64,000 nt of DNA from Blasia pusilla (GCA_050084515.1 CM114275.1:372001-436000); one strand, 5' to 3'; positions 32,600 to 46,992 are shown, numbered from the stretch's first letter. Translations and numbers: made by a program. Notes: a model not told the origin generated them from the letters alone.

Positions 32600-35500
32600 T
32601 CAATTGAGTCCATGACTCATGTAGTTGCTCGCTGGACGTGCGAGTAGTATTCCGAGTGGGAACCAAACGACATATATACGTTCCATATTAACGGAGATGA
32701 AATCGTAGTGGAATCCACAGGAATGCGTACGCTTCCAGCACACGTCTCCCGTCTTCAGGGAGTTCCGCGGTGGTGACACGGTGACTCTGTAGGAGAAGTA
32801 TGTTTGGGAAGTCGATGAAACGGAGGGAGGCGGATCGGACGAACCGTGGCATCGCGGAGCATCTGCGTGGACGGAGAAGATTCCACTCTCCAATTCAGGG
32901 AGAGGCTTTTCCCAGCTGCTGTACACGTCGTACTGAATAGCATGGAGAGCCCGTGCCACGCACGCATGGCCAACCGGGAAGCTCTCCTTCTCCCAAGGAG
33001 TATGTATGTATGTACAGGTGCGCTATTTCTCGAATTTCGACCAGATGAACGAACGGAAAAGTCGTGGCGTCACACATGTCGACCGCGCTGTGGCTGTGGC
33101 TGTGGGCAGCAGCGATCGAGAGGTCGTAGGAGAGCCAGCAATCGGGGCGGAACCCATCGGGTGTGGTGTGAGGAACGAGGAACAATAGCGAAACTCTCTT
33201 CCGCCGACACAGCTGCGTGGCCAACGGAGCCCAGCCAAGCAGCCAGCCATTCACGTCTTCTGCTTCTCGCACGAGGAAAATGAGTGCAATTCGGATTTCT
33301 TCGCAGCCCGCCGCACACTCACCCGTCTACGCGATGACATCTTCACCTTGCATCCCCCCGGCTCCGCTCACCACTGACTGCTACAGGCATGTGGCAGCAT
33401 TGCAGATATGTCCTCGGGAAAAATAGCTCGGGGGTCCTTACTAATTCGTATGGGTTCCCCTCCTTACTATTTCGCGTCTTGTATCATCCTAGTATGCATC
33501 GAGCATGTGTGCGTTTACCCCCCCGGGACCTGTGAATTCCAGCAGACGGTAAGAGCCACCTCGGCCGGGCAGGCGCTAGTGGAGATAGGAGCTTTACCGT
33601 CGGTGTCGGGATGAGGATCGGGAAAGTAAATACGAGATCCGAGGGCGTGGTGTAGGCAACAATCAATCTATCACTGTCAATGAAGAAAATCGCGGCCGGT
33701 GCTGGAATCTCAGCTCCGTCACGGCCGATGTTTCTGTCTCCGTAATAAACCGTTCTGCCACTGCTCGACGCGTCACCTCTACCCCCTGACGTGCATCGTA
33801 TGGAAGCGGTCGTGCCCAGACTCGTGTGACATCCGTGGCCACAAGTGCTCTTACATGGAAACGCGTCATAGGTTAAAGCAGTCCATACTTTTCCGCTTTT
33901 TGGGACAGGAAGAGAGGGAAGATGTCGTTTTGTCGGCAGGTTACCGAGGCCGGCCAGGAAAAGGCCCGGGCGTCGTGACTCTCGAGTCTCGGACTCGAGC
34001 ACCGAATCTGAGATTTTGAACGCCTGATCCAACGAAGGCAGTCGTGAACTCGTCTACGATGTATATGATCCGACACTCACGCATATGCCTAAATAAACGA
34101 ATCGAAGAAGTCAGTGCAGGGTTGGACAAGGAGAATATAAAACTCGGAGCCACTGATTATTGAATGATTCAACGCTGACATGGGAGAGTTGCGTACGAAT
34201 CGTTGACGAAACCGGACCCACGATGTGTGCATAATATGTCCACGTACTCGCGATGTAGAACACTGGTTCAAAGGCCGAAGGAGATTCTGCTACGCAATCA
34301 GTTATCCATCACCACGGGTTGCGCCTCCAACAGACTTGTAATGCAACGCACAACAACTCCACCCCGTCACATGTCTCGATACAGATCAGGTTAAATGCGC
34401 ATAGACGTTCACTTCATGCGACCGCGGTAGGAGTCGTTACCAGGTTGATTTATTCAGACACGTTGGTACCGGTGTATAACATCCAAGCAGAGAGATCACC
34501 TCGATTTGGTGCGAGTACGTAGCATGAAGCGCCGGGTCTTTCTGCCCACCGCCATGATCGCGAACCTTAACTTCACGAAAGCGCAGACGCTCTACAGACC
34601 TTCAATGACCTGTACAAAATACAAGGGCGTTAAGACTATTCGAATTCATATCCTGGCGGATCTCGCTCAAGGGTGTTGCGCCTAGATTCTCCTCCAGCTC
34701 CCGGTTTCCAGTTAGAGATAAGGCTACAATCCAATCATTCGTAGAAATACTGAATCGGGTTACGATTCATCCATCCGATGCCCGATGAGCGCTTTTCTTG
34801 GGAAGGGGTAGACACACGGAAACACATGGGTGGGTATATTTCCCGACTCGCCCATGAAGTTTGGTCTCCATCTTCGACCGGTACCTCGCACGAAAGTTAT
34901 GTCGCTATTTACATAATCAAGTCGAACTTTCGCCTGGGGTGCAGCGCAGTGCGTTTAGGGTTAATTCAAATCTCGGATGTGATGCAAGGCAGAATGGGCG
35001 TTTATCCATCATGCGTGGTTTAGTACGCGTGCAAACCACGCATGGAGGAAACGCAACGGTAAGTCTCGACATTAGTAAACAAAGAGGAAACCACATTGCC
35101 CCGCGTGAAAAAACAAGGTCACAGTGTATACAGCCCAGTCCGGTAAGATCTTTAAAATCTCACATCGCACAACAGGAACGGAATTCAAATGGGAGGACGC
35201 TTTATTTCTGGACTTGTATCTGACGTTGAGATGATACAAGTTTAACATTGTAATTCCTGAAAGGACCGTCGAACTTGAGGGGACAATTGACCCTCGTTGA
35301 ACCTTATCAGACAGACTGTACAAATGCCCTTGAGAGACAAACGGAACCGCCGAAGGAGAAGAGGGAAAATCTGACCCTTTCATGGGTCCTAAGAGGACAG
35401 GCAGGGGTTTGAAATAAATGTAGGATGGCAGAAGCTGATGCACGACCCCACTTTCGAGATCCTAACTAAACTTGAAAGTCTGATTGCAACTCTCCTCGCT

Positions 35501-35759
35501 GGTCTAGAAGTCCAGCCCTGGAAAAACTTTGTATGCTACCAGTCCCCTGCCCAATAAATCGTACTATGCTACAAGTCCCCCTTTTGGGAACAGCCAGTGT
35601 TTTCTCTCTACACCCCTACTCAGACCGCTAAGAAAACTCTACAACGTTCAATATCCAGCCCATGACACATTCTGCTCGTCTCATATGCAATATCAAGATG
35701 GCATTTCCGCCATAACGCTATATCTGGGAATGGCGACCTGAAACGCTATCGTGCTTCTG
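32600..35759. other. Intergenic host sequence downstream of COP1
   Basis: Composition is balanced and CpG-containing, with overlapping frames up to 182 codons on both strands but no recognisable domain. The right end should include the COP1 3' UTR. A hairpin with exact 12-bp arms (35010-35021 and 35033-35044, 11-nt loop) is present. Confidence 0.4.
35010..35044. repeat. 12-bp inverted repeat, 11-nt loop
   Basis: CATGCGTGGTTT and AAACCACGCATG are exact reverse complements. It could be a terminator-like or snap-back structure. Confidence 0.7.
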
Positions 35760-38700
35760 TTATGGAGCTAGCACAAGTACTTTGATTGTGCCTTGACTAT
35801 TGGCCGCCAGCATTGTTGGGCTATCACTCTTCCAACACACAGCACTGATGAAGTAAGAAGCATCATCATCGCTATCATCAGGATCTGGAGATGCAAACCG
35901 GTGCCATGCAGCTGGCTTTGACATTGCCTGCAAATCAGAGAATCAATATCACCAGGAGTTAGAGAGAATAAGTCCCACGAGACATAATCACATAGCCCTT
36001 CTGGTAGGACTTTTCGGGTTGCCTCCCGATGCAGTTGAAAGTATTCAAGCAAGAATACCATATCAGACAGGCAAGCCAGTCAGAGACTTACCTTATGATA
36101 TACAAACACCTCGTTAGTCTCACTGCCACAAGCGATGTACTCATGGTTGACAGTCAATCCAACAAAGTTCTTCTCATTCGTATGACCTTTTAGAGTCCTT
36201 ATCTGCATGGCCCAAAAATACAGGTCATCAGCATCTACTTTCACACAGCTTACACACAAAATCTTCTTGAGGCTTGACAAAATGCTAACCTCGGAAATTG
36301 ATATAGAACATTATGCAAGTGCGGCTAAAGAACTCACTTGCTAATTGCCATGGGAACAGCAGTGAATAAAATAAACTAGAAGAAGCAACACCTTATTACA
36401 AGATGGTTATAATAAGAGTGCCCTTCACAGTACAACCTTTCGTCAGTGAAGCATGTTTGACCATTTCCCATGACCAAAAGCTCTCTCATAAACAGGAAGG
36501 AATGGAAGTATTACCGCTCGATTTTCTTGTACGTCCCAAAGCCTCAAGGTGCTATCAGTAGATGCAGATGCAAGCTCGTTTGGGGAAATAAACTTGACAT
36601 ATGAAACGGCTTTCCGATGTCCATTGAAAATGTACAAAGGCGAGTTTGCATTCCGAAGATCATAGTAGTGAATGTGATGATCAGCAGAGCCAACCTGGAG
36701 TTGTTGCACACAACCACGTAAGTTGCACTGAAAGGCACGTCCAATTATTATTCATTAACTCACTTTACCATGGCAGACCTTGGTCTTTTACTCTGCTACA
36801 TCAATTTTCCTTTTGGGGCTTCTTACATCCTTATGTGTCTACTTCTGAGATGGTGGTGCCCCTATTGCTGTTGCAGGACGGACAACTTCTGCTGTACAAT
36901 TTTCCAGCCATACCATGTTGTAACGTGAGATACTGAAATACCAAGCCGTGAGTCAAAGAGACACAACTTACCGCGACAAAATTGCTTGAACCCGGGTTGT
37001 ACTTGACACAGCAAATGTTTGCCTTCATATCAATGTTCAAAACACTAGTTTCTTGTCTCGTACACCACACCTTCACCTGATTTTCCAGTATACATTGCAA
37101 TGTTTAGTTCGAATGATGATCCCACAATTCCTCAAATTCCTCATTTCCCAAGAACATGCAGACAGGACCGACGTCCATTTGTCATTCTAAATACTAGCTG
37201 TGGAAGGCTATTCAGTGTTCACCTTTCCATCATCACTGCCTGACACGAGTCTTGTAGGTTCCTTCTTACAAAAGTCCACGCTCCAAGCACGTTTCTCATG
37301 TTCCTCATACTCCATAATACTCTGCGTCATTAATGAGACGTACTCAGTACAGGCCCCTCATGAACTGTAGGTAATTAAAAGAAAGAGATTGGATTTAGCA
37401 TCACTCAATAAGTTTCAACCAAAGCATTATCCGGCAGAAGAGTCTGGTGCTTAGGCAGTCTCAAAAATGTCACCTGGCTGGGAATGCCAACTACACTACA
37501 ATGTCAAAGGAAAGCGAGGTTTAATTACCTCACCAACATTCACATCCCACACTGTGACGATTCCCTCGTAGTCACTACTGGCGATGTGAGATTTGATGTA
37601 TTTGTTCCAGCTCAAACAACTTAACTTTGACCTAGTTGTCATATCTATCACTGGACAGTGTACATATGCCAGCTCATTCACAACCTGAAGTTCAATGAAG
37701 AGATCCGGGAATTAGACTTTCTGAACATCAAAAGCTGACCAGTCCTTTAATCTGAATTTCCTGTTAGATCTGCACATCCACATAGTCTATCTCAAGCCTC
37801 CATGATTGTGGGCTTATAAACATCATGAAACCCTACAGCTTTCTTTTAAGATTTCATAAAAAAAACCTCAGGTATGAAGAGCAACAAGTGAAAAACCATC
37901 ATGCCCGCAATATGACTTCATTCACCAGAGAACAAGCAATATATAGCATAATGCCACATTTCCAACATGACTTACCGTGGCAAATTCAAAGACTTTAATT
38001 CTCCTTGAGACACCCGCAGTGGCAAAAAACTCATCGTCCCGATCAAACTCAATGCTGCTAAAGAACAAAACACATATTTAGTATGCAATACAAGGCAGGG
38101 AAATCGATAAATTTGGTAATATTAGCCCATGACAAACTAAGATCTTCAGAAACGAGGTTCAAGTTACCTTGATACAATATTGGACGAATGGAAGAGATCA
38201 CCATGCCGCAACTCTGCAATAGCGCGCAGTTTGCTGCACCCAGGAAGCACTGGATCAGATTCCTACTCACTCTATCTGCAGAGTGACTTATTTCACCAAA
38301 TCCACTCTTACAAATTTGAACTAGTGAGCAACAGGCACACAAGGAAGACATGGACCTTGAAGTCCCTGTGAAAAAAGAATGATCAGATAGAACATGCTTG
38401 GAGACTGATGGTCAAAAGTAGTCACTGAAACTTCTCTACTTGAGCTTGACACAAGAAGAAAACTGTCTGCATCGCACAATAAAGGATTTCCTTGTCACAT
38501 GCTCCACACCTGTAGCGGGTGAAGGCAGACAGTACAGACTGGAAATCTTCGAGACCTGTCCGATCGACACTGAAATCATCAAGGAGCTCCTCCCGCTTGG
38601 GATGGCCATCTTTAGAGATTTTCTGCTGCTGAAGAGCAGCTTTTCTCCTTCGCTTTTGAAGGTAACATTCTTGAAGATCCTCGAACTGCACAACAATTCT

Positions 38701-41554
38701 GGATTAGTGGGAGATGGTGGTTTGGACTTCAACATCATGCACTACGTGAGGTGAAATGCCAGTGTTTCACACATCAATGTAACCTACCTGCACATATACA
38801 AACGACTATGGTATATTTCTTTCACAATTCTTGCTTGCCCATAAGTATAAGCGATTATGCCACATCAACTCTTTCCTAACGATATTCAACAGATCAACAT
38901 AAACAAGCATCATACCACAAGGACCATTTCATGACAATGTGAGGAACAACTAGAGCAGAACAAACCAAGCTTGCAATAACCATACCTGTGCTAGCACTCT
39001 GCGTTTCTTTGCCATCATCAATCCAGTCGGTGCATTCAGGCCACATGATGCAGACATGTTGCAATCGACAGAATCCCCTGAAGCTTCTTTCTTGGTGGCC
39101 GATGATGCCCTCTGCTTTGTTTCACCTTTTCTCACAGGCGCACTACTAGGAACAGAAGCCCCGCCCTGCCCACCTCTAAGCTGAGAAATTGCACCACCTG
39201 TGCTGGACTTGTTAGAGGCTAGTCGATCCAACTGTGGAGATGAGCCATCAATTAGCATACGGATTTGTAGAGAAAACCGCTCCTTAGACTTCAGAAGCTC
39301 CAGCCGCTGTCTCTCAACATGTGCAATGTCCTCTTTAAGAAACTGCAGATCTCCTTGTAGCTGCACATACAGGAAGACCGAGAGTGATTTTTTGAAGTGT
39401 GGGAGTAGAATCTCAAATGTCTCCACCTCCAAGAGACTTCTCTCATGAAGTTGTGTGCCCAATGAAATCTCAACCTCGTCCCAACATTTGAGTGACTTTT
39501 CTCATGACTAATATCCACGATTGCTAGCACTGGTGGAAGAACACACAGTATGGACTGTCATACCTCATTAAGTTCTTCTTGTTTAGTTTTGCGAGACCGA
39601 TGCAGAAATTCAAGTAGGATCTCCATGTTGGCCTCTGCCTCTTCTTGTTCTGCTTTGTGCTTCTTATCAGCCAGCAAGGCAAGGAGTGAATCCAGTTCTT
39701 TCACAGATACTTCTCCCTGCATCACATCAACAGTCATCATGGTACCCATCTGGCTTCATCAGTATCCCTGGGGACAATGTCTGACAAGACTTGCACGACT
39801 CTACATCAATGTTCTCGGCTGTTGACATTGAATTCTCAAGCATGGCGCATACCAATTGGAACAGAGCCACACCTGTTTCAAGGCTTGACGTATGTGCTCT
39901 GTGGGTGATGCGTTGGTAACAAACTGGCATGCCGTGGCTTTCCGGAGGAACTGAATGTACACAAAGCAACCAAGATATTGAAGAGTAAACGACCATATCT
40001 CCCGGACAACATAACAAGCAGCCATAAAACGTAGCTTTGAGTCAAACTGAATGCATCTATTTCTCGATGGAGTCGGTCATTCAGATGGTAGCAAGCTCGA
40101 AAAAACCGAGACAAACAACCTATCCTTCCAAGGGACTGCCTGGAGAGGATAGCTGCCACAACTCCAGAGAGACTGCACAGAGGAATGCACAGTCCCACTA
40201 CTGCATCGTAACCAGTCTTGAAGATCTGATGAGGGCAGGCTTGATCTACATTCTCACTCGTTACCACCGTTGACGGGTCCAGGATTCTTACAGTCTACTT
40301 CGACATCAATCACCGCCCTAGTGACCAGGGGTAAGTTACCAGCACTGATCTACAATCTCGTGATAACTCAGAAGGAAGCCACCGGTGTGCCGGCGGTGTC
40401 CTGCGACCACGCAAGACAAAGCATGGGCAGGGGAAAGACCTTATATCACTTCCACTCCCGAAAGGCGGAGAAAGACCGAACGAGGGGTGGGATCCGAGAA
40501 TCGAATCACAACTTTCACTCAGCTCTGTCAGGCTGGCCAAGAAACCACAAGCCCGAAGACAAACCGAGGAAACTACGATAAGCACAGCGGCAAATGAGAT
40601 AGCGGATGAAGCGTTAGGGCTCTCCAGGAGGGTTACCCTCATCTTTGCCAGGTACACTTCAAGAATGTCTCACCCGGTCCCGACCCGCTAAGCCACCAGA
40701 GTAATCCGGTGGACACCTAAAGGTACACGATGACGCGGAACCTCGACACCATGCCATGTCGAAATGGTCCTCACCGTTAAATATATACACAGCCCTAGGT
40801 AGAGTGGACAAATTCTCTCGCACTAATATCTTCCTTCGGTGAAGATCTGAAACCGTTACAAGTCTTTCGAACGACGTATCCAAACAGACACAACAGCATA
40901 CCACATACTCCGCAAATGGCAATAAACACGAACTTACAGCTCACGAAGCTCAGCAGTCCCACACAATACAAGGTCTTCCAGAGGTGAGAACCCCGTGTGC
41001 TAGAATGAAAAAGCACGCAAAAACAGAAGCCACTATATCCCAACCCGTCCAGAGAGCGCTCTAGGTCATCATGATCAGAGAGGACGAAACAACAAAACAT
41101 ACGGTCTCACGTTTGAGTCCAAAACGGCAGGGTTGGCACAATCTTCTCGTGAGCGAAAGGCCGGGCAAACGCATATCAGCAACCAAGGCAACAAAAGGCG
41201 AGTGTGTCACGGGGCTAGGGAACCAACCTTGTTTAGAAGAAAGTTCGGAAAAAGTTGGTTGTTCGTGAGATACAGGCCACAGCAAGGGCAATTATTTCTA
41301 TTACTCAGATGAGTCATAATGCACATGTAGCAGAAGCTGTGCCCGCAAGCTGTCAAAAACGCATCCTTCATCGTGTGAATGCAAATAGGACACAGAAAAT
41401 CCTTGTCCACTTCCGCTCTCGCAGGTCCCCCAAAGCCAGACCTCCCATCCTTGCAAACGCCTGTAACCCAAGACTCCCCACGCGGATCCATTTTCGGCCC
41501 AGTGATGGAGGGAACATCGGGTCCTACAGAACCCTCAGTACCCTCCATCTTCAA
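35760..41554 (-). CDS. COP1: COP1 E3 ubiquitin ligase, 13 exons, intact
   Basis: Exons on the minus strand: 41554-41228, 39950-39873, 39717-39564, 39360-38996, 38685-38510, 38233-38168, 38057-37976, 37684-37529, 37321-37223, 37076-36972, 36694-36515, 36202-36092, 35927-35760. All introns are GT-AG; total 2067 bp, 688 codons plus TAA (Arabidopsis COP1 is 675). The RING finger (residues 55-92) has Cys55, Cys58, Cys70, His72, Cys75, Cys78, Cys89, Cys92. A coiled coil follows (exons 3-4, about 136-215), then a basic linker ending with the [10 protein letters not shown] segment, and seven-bladed WD40 repeats from about residue 370 (exons 6-13; [33 protein letters not shown]). COP1 acts with SPA proteins and CUL4-DDB1 in the nucleus to degrade light-signalling transcription factors such as HY5. 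The first Met is used; Met3 is an alternative. Confidence 0.95.
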
Positions 41555-42436
41555 CCCCCAGCTTCTCTACTATCCCTTTTCCTCGATGCCTCCCGCTCTT
41601 TCCTCTCTCTCGCTCTCCTCTCTCTCTCTCTCTCTCTCTCTCCCTCTCTCTCACGCGCAAATAGTTTGCAGCCTATCTCCACTCTACTCCACCTCGTCCA
41701 CCACCAACCAATACTAATTCCCGGCAGCTTCAGACCCTCGTGCGTCCTACTTCAGGTCTTCACTGCCTCCTCGTTCATTCGCTCCTGCGCACCCAACTGC
41801 TCGCGTCCTCCTCAAACGTCGAGGACTCTATTCCCTGTCTCCTTGCTATATCCCAGATGCGCCTCGTCTTCCCTCGGGCGTTCCATACTCAAATTACTAA
41901 ACTGCAACGTTCGCCCACCATCCTTTGTTCCCATTAGCTTCGGCAGACCCCACTCCCTTTCTACCTCCGTTCCGTGGCTCTCTCCCATGATTTTTTTTAC
42001 TCCCTCCGCTTCTACATCACTCGCCGCCCTCTCTACTACGCTGAAAGTCCTTCCACGCCTCTCGTCACTCCACTCCAATCTTCCCTTCTAAGTGTAACCG
42101 TGGCAGAAACAAGCGTGCAGCCACGAATCCTCGGTCTTGTGCAAGTGCCTAAACGCTCCCCATCCCGCCCGAGTCGCTGCTTCACCACGGGCCGCAGGGC
42201 TTGCGGACCTGTCGCCCCGCCCTACTTACTACTCGCGACTTTACAGCATGTGAATCGCACATGCCTCATATTGTCCACCGAATCCATTTTCGACACCTGG
42301 TTCTAGGGCACTTTCTCGGTATCGCCGCTTCGCGCGCCTAATGGCGACGCTAATCCGGGTTAAGAATTGGTAGGCGAAGGGAGGACTCGTACGTAGCGAG
42401 GCAACGAGTAGCGGATTCGTGGAGGTGTCGAAGGGA
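41555..42436 (-). promoter_or_regulatory. COP1 5' flank with GA-rich leader tract
   Basis: On the plus strand a CT-rich run (about 41605-41652) lies 50-100 bp outside the COP1 start codon; on the gene strand it is a (GA)n tract typical of plant 5' UTRs and promoters. The open frames through this run are low-complexity. The hAT insertion begins less than 0.9 kb upstream of the start codon. Confidence 0.5.
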
Positions 42437-42924
42437 GGACTCATCAACGTCCGGGGAGAACCGGCAACGTGAGTAAAACTGGCCGGTTAAAATCAGCAAT
42501 TGACGACGCCCGGGAAAATTAACCGGCTAAGATTCCGACGGCATCAGAGGATATTCCGGTTAACGGATGGCCGACATTTCTTAAGCCGGAAATGTGCCGT
42601 TTCCGGGGAGGACTACGTCGGAATGTTGCAGCTGCCGGTCACTTCCCCCAGATTCCGTCCGGAATGCATTTAACGACGATCGGTATTTTGCTGGACCACT
42701 TTCAGGTGGACGGAAAACCGGATAGAAGGTGAGAACCGTTAGATTCTCATGCGGAGATCTTGGCCGTCCGATGTAGGGCAGCCGCAACTCAGGGCCGAAG
42801 GAACGTTAGGGAGCGAGTGAGTGGGGGTGAGTCGGGTGACCGAGCATCCGAGGTCCAAGACTTCGAGACCGTCCGAGTTGGTCCGACTCGTCTGAGACTC
42901 CGAGAGTCCGAGGGCTGCATTTGC

Positions 42925-43180
42925 CGAAGGGGGTCCATTCGCGAAGTTGCTACCAAGCCAGACTGTGTCACTGCGCAGCTCGAGCGGGTCGAGCGACTCG
43001 AGCGTGATTTGCAATCTTGCACCTGTCTGTCTTGCTGCTCTTGCATTCGCCGAAGGGGGTCCATTCGCGAAGTTGCTACCAGAGTCCAGACTGTGTCACT
43101 GCGCAGCTCGAGCGGGTCAAGCGACTCGAGCCTGATTTGCAATCTTGCACCTGTCTGTCTTGCTGCTCTTGCATTGCTGC
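42925..43180 (+). repeat. Tandem duplication, ~126-bp period, in the hAT 5' region
   Basis: Two units begin CGAAGGGGGTCCATTCGCG (42925 and 43051) and run through CTGTGTCACTGCGCAGCTCG to a TTGCTGCTCTTGCATT end. They are almost identical. Confidence 0.85.
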
Positions 43181-43449
43181 TCTTGCACTAGTGTTGCGAG
43201 TCTCGACTCCCGTGTCCCATGCTGTATTTCGTAAAATGCGTTATGTGTTGCGAATCCTTATCACTTTCTTCTTTGTTTGCATTACTCGGATGAGTCGGCT
43301 ACTATCGGTGCTCCATCGTTAGCATCCGGAAGGAAAGACGCCACGGCAGCGGGCAGCCACGGCCCACAGTTCTAAACTCGACGTGAGTATCTTCGAAAAG
43401 TTGATTTTGGCGTGTGAACATTCTCTGCCGTCTTGTTCAGAGTTGCTCA

Positions 43450-43727
43450 GATTCATTGTGACAGTCGCCGACTCGCCCCTGTGACCGGAGGCTCTCTTGA
43501 GTGCATTTCTGTCAACGAGCATCCGCTCATTCCACTCCTTTGCTTTCGATTCATTATGATGATGCCGCGTGGACGAGGCGCTCTCTCGAGTGCAATTCTG
43601 TCAACAAGCATCCGCTCATTCCGCTCACTGCTCAGATTCATTGTGATAGTCGCCGCTGTGACCGGAGGCTCTCTCGAGTGTGTTTCTGTCAACGAGCATC
43701 TGCTGATTCCGCTCACTGCTCAAGTTA
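43450..43727 (+). repeat. Three-unit imperfect tandem repeat (~87-98 bp) in the hAT 5' region
   Basis: Units start GATTCATTRTGA at 43450, 43548 and 43635. Each carries CTCT-GAGTG, TTCTGTCAAC-AGCAT and GATTCC/CATTCC segments. Confidence 0.8.
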
Positions 43728-43735
43728 GAGTTCGT

Positions 43736-43910
<175 letters not shown>

Positions 43911-44242
43911 GAATTTGTCTGACCGCCACATCTTATGTTGCTGCTTTACATTTTTGTGACAGAGCTCTCTACTCTAGAGCTTTCATGTTTACACTTTCGT
44001 GACAGGGTTTAGGCTGTTTACACTTTGATGTTTAGACTTTCGTGACAGGGTTTAGGTTTAGGATTCGGGGTCTCCTTTGCACTCGGGTTTGGCACCCTCG
44101 CGAGTCAGAGGCCCTATTTATCGTTCTTTATCTTGATTTGGGGTCTGCTTTGCTCTCGGGTTTGGCAACAAAAAGTGAATTAAGTCCGAGTCTTGGGTTT
44201 TCTGACTTCGGCCTTTTGCTCCGAGCCTTCATTGTCTGAGAT

Positions 44243-46496
44243 ATGGCTAAGAGACAGCGAACCATGAGCGAAATGTTGGCCAAAGACGTAAGCCAAGACT
44301 TTACTGAGAACTCAAGCCGGTCAGGGTCCTCGGATGGGAGGGAAAATGGGAATTCTGGTACTCCTTCCAGTAGTCTAATTGAGAAGAATCAACTGGCTTG
44401 GAAGGATGTATGGTATAGCTTATTTGACTGGATAGAGTTTCATGCAGAATGTGGTAGAATATTTTGTAAGGTTTGTAGACAAGGAAAGGGTAAGAATTCC
44501 TTTGCAAGAGATGGTGCCATAAACTGTAAGGTTTCAGCCTTTACAGATCATGGCAAATCGATTGAGCATATGAAACTTTCTTGGGTTGCTAATATAGGAC
44601 ACATGTCGATGGCCAAGGCCATTGCCACTACTAATCGGACTTGTGACGAAGCCTTGTTAACATTGTTCAAGTGTGCATACTTCATCGCCAAGGAATCATT
44701 GGCTTTTGCCAAATTCCCGAATCTGTGTAAGTTGTTACTCTCAGTGAATGCACCAATTACCCGAGATTTATACCAAGATGAGAAGACTTGTGCTGATATG
44801 TGTTATTATATCAGTCAGGTAGTGCATAGAAGGACACTTTTAAAAGTTCAACAATCTCCTTTCTTTGGGATCATGATTGACAAGTCCACTGATATTTCAG
44901 TAACAGGCCATCTCGTTGTATTTGCAACTTACTTGTTAGAAGGGCAGGTTGAGAATTCGTTCTTAGGATTGTTGCAATGTCCAAAGAAATGTTCAAATGC
45001 CATTAGTAACAATCTTTTGGAGTTGATCAAGGACTCGGGACTAGAGAGTTCAAAGATGGTGGCTTTTGGATCAGACGGAGCCTCAACTATGGTAGGTAGT
45101 CAGAATGGAGTAGCATCTCAGTTGAAGTTGAAAGCAAACCCATTTTTGCTCTCTGTACATTGTGTTGTACATAGGACCAATCTTGCTTCTTTGACAGCAG
45201 CCAAAGGACCAGGTTGTAAAGATGTATCTATAGAGATTGATTCCATCTTGAATTCTGTAGCTAGATATTTTAGAAGGTCCTCAAAGAGGAAGTGTGCTCT
45301 TGCAACTTTGCAAGGTTTGTTGAATGACTCTCAGAAGGTGATGAGGAGATATCATAAAATTCGTTGGTTGTCTCCATGGCAAGCCGTGACTACTTTGTGC
45401 GACTCCCTGGAATCTGTTCTCACCTATTTCATGGACATTCCCCGCTCTGAAGATGATGGTAATGCTACTAACATGTACAACAAGCTCAGATCATTTGAAA
45501 TGATCTATCAGTTGTACTTTTTGGCAGACATATTGTTTATCCTTGCTAATTTGAGTAAGGTTTTCCAATACAAATTTGTAGATGCTAGTACTATTGGTAG
45601 TATTGTGAATTCTGAGATAGCCTCTATTACAATGAACTTTGTAATGGAGAATCATGACTTGAATGCTTCTACATTCTGTGAAGAAACAGGTTATTATCTC
45701 TTACCTGATTTTGGAACTCCTGGTGGATACCTGAAATGACTGCAATCTGAGATTAGGGGAAGAAAGTTCTATAGCATTGAAATGTCGAGAGATCGTACGG
45801 GAAAGGATTTACGGGCTACTTTAACTTTCCGAAAGAACTTTGCTGAGAATGTATGTGTAGCCTTACATGATAGATTTAGGGATAATAGTTTGATAGGTGC
45901 AATGAAAATTCTGAATCCTCTTCATATGCCCTCAAGGTTAGTAGGGTTGAATAGTTGGGGTTGCAAGGAAGTGGATGATCTTTGCGCACATTTTGGAAGG
46001 GAAATGCCTTGTAGGAGTCACTTGCAACCACCTCTTGTGAATTCAGCAAGTGTGAAGTCTGAGTTTCAATCCTTTAAGCTCATGGCCACCACAGAATGGA
46101 AAGATTATACTTTCGAGATTTGTGGGCAATGGTAAGTTGGAGCCCATCTCTGCAATGTAAGTTCTCTAATTTTCTTGTATTAGCTAACATTGCTAGGGTA
46201 CAATGTGTGAGTATTGCAATTTGTGAGAGAGCTTTCTCTGTGCAGAATTTGATCAGACAAAAAGTCGTAATCGATTGACGACTAAGCATTTAGATGTTGT
46301 TCTCAGGATAGCTTTAGAGGGTAAGATACTTGATTATGAGGATTTGTTGGTAGAATCACTAATTCTTTGGAAAAATTCTGCTAACTTTAGATATGTGTAT
46401 TCTAATCCAGAGAAATATGTGAAAGGTAAGGATGATACTCCATTGGAAGTTGCAAATGTAGACGATTCTCCAAGTGCCCCAATTTCAAATGTTTAG
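44243..46496 (+). pseudogene. hAT transposase (TTF-type zinc finger, DUF4371, HATC), broken
   Basis: It starts at ATG 44243 with a basic N-terminus. A zinc-finger-like block follows at about residues 70-115 (C-RIFCKVC ... HGKSIEH), then the hAT catalytic domain: DKSTDIS (about 44880), GSDGASTMVG (about 45070), VHCVVHRTNLA (about 45160) and RWLSPWQAV (about 45365). This resembles the ZNF862/KIAA1586-like hAT branch. TGA at 45737 interrupts (a CGA-to-TGA change would explain it), and the same frame continues to 46135. The C-terminal HATC dimerisation part (ICERAFSVQN, then the LTTKHLDVVLRIA segment) is reached only through two further frame changes near 46110 and 46270. It is not functional as read. 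Confidence 0.88.
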
Positions 46497-46528
46497 TTGG
46501 TGGGAAAAGAGAGATGTGCGAGGTCCCT

Positions 46529-46575
46529 TTCATAATACATTGAAGTTTTGTTCTAAATCTTCAATGTATTATGAA
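46529..46575. repeat. 17-bp snap-back hairpin in the hAT 3' region
   Basis: Arms 46529-46545 and 46559-46575 are exact reverse complements with a 13-nt loop; pairing resumes beyond one mismatch. Confidence 0.85.
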
Positions 46576-46992
46576 GGGGTAGGATCCTTGGCTCCCGGTT
46601 GGGTGGAGGCCAGGCCAGGTTCAATTCTTGGCAAGGATATTACATGTGGGGTTTAGGGAGGAAAGAGTTTAGGGACCCAAGGAGATGGAACCGGGAATTA
46701 GAAGAAATCATGGAGTGAGTAGGAACTGCTTGAGCAAGAAATATCAATGGGGAAAATGTTCAGAGGGCAAAAAAAAAATTTTGCTGGTTCATATTCTAGC
46801 TACCGGAAAGTTTCCGAGGTTGTCTGAAAACTTTTTGAAATCTGCCGGGAAAGTTTTTTAAAAGATGGATAAGCCGCTGGAAAAATGCTGCCTTTTTTTG
46901 CCGATTAACACTTCCCTAAAACCGTCCTACTTTAAGGTTTACCGGCAACCAGCGGGTTTCCGCCAAAAACCTCCCCGGACCTTGGGACTCAT

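Noticed and set aside
33484-34032. 182-codon minus-strand frame downstream of COP1
   Set aside because: No recognisable domain, overlapped by several frames of similar length on both strands, and no splice or promoter support.
41605-41652. CT-rich run upstream of COP1 as part of a protein-coding exon
   Set aside because: It lies outside the COP1 start codon, is low complexity, and fits a 5' UTR GA tract on the gene strand.
46096-46278. A short intron in the hAT transposase (GTAAGT ... TATTAG near 46173-46199)
   Set aside because: The conserved HATC sequence reads straight through that segment in another frame, so a frameshift in a pseudogene fits better than splicing.
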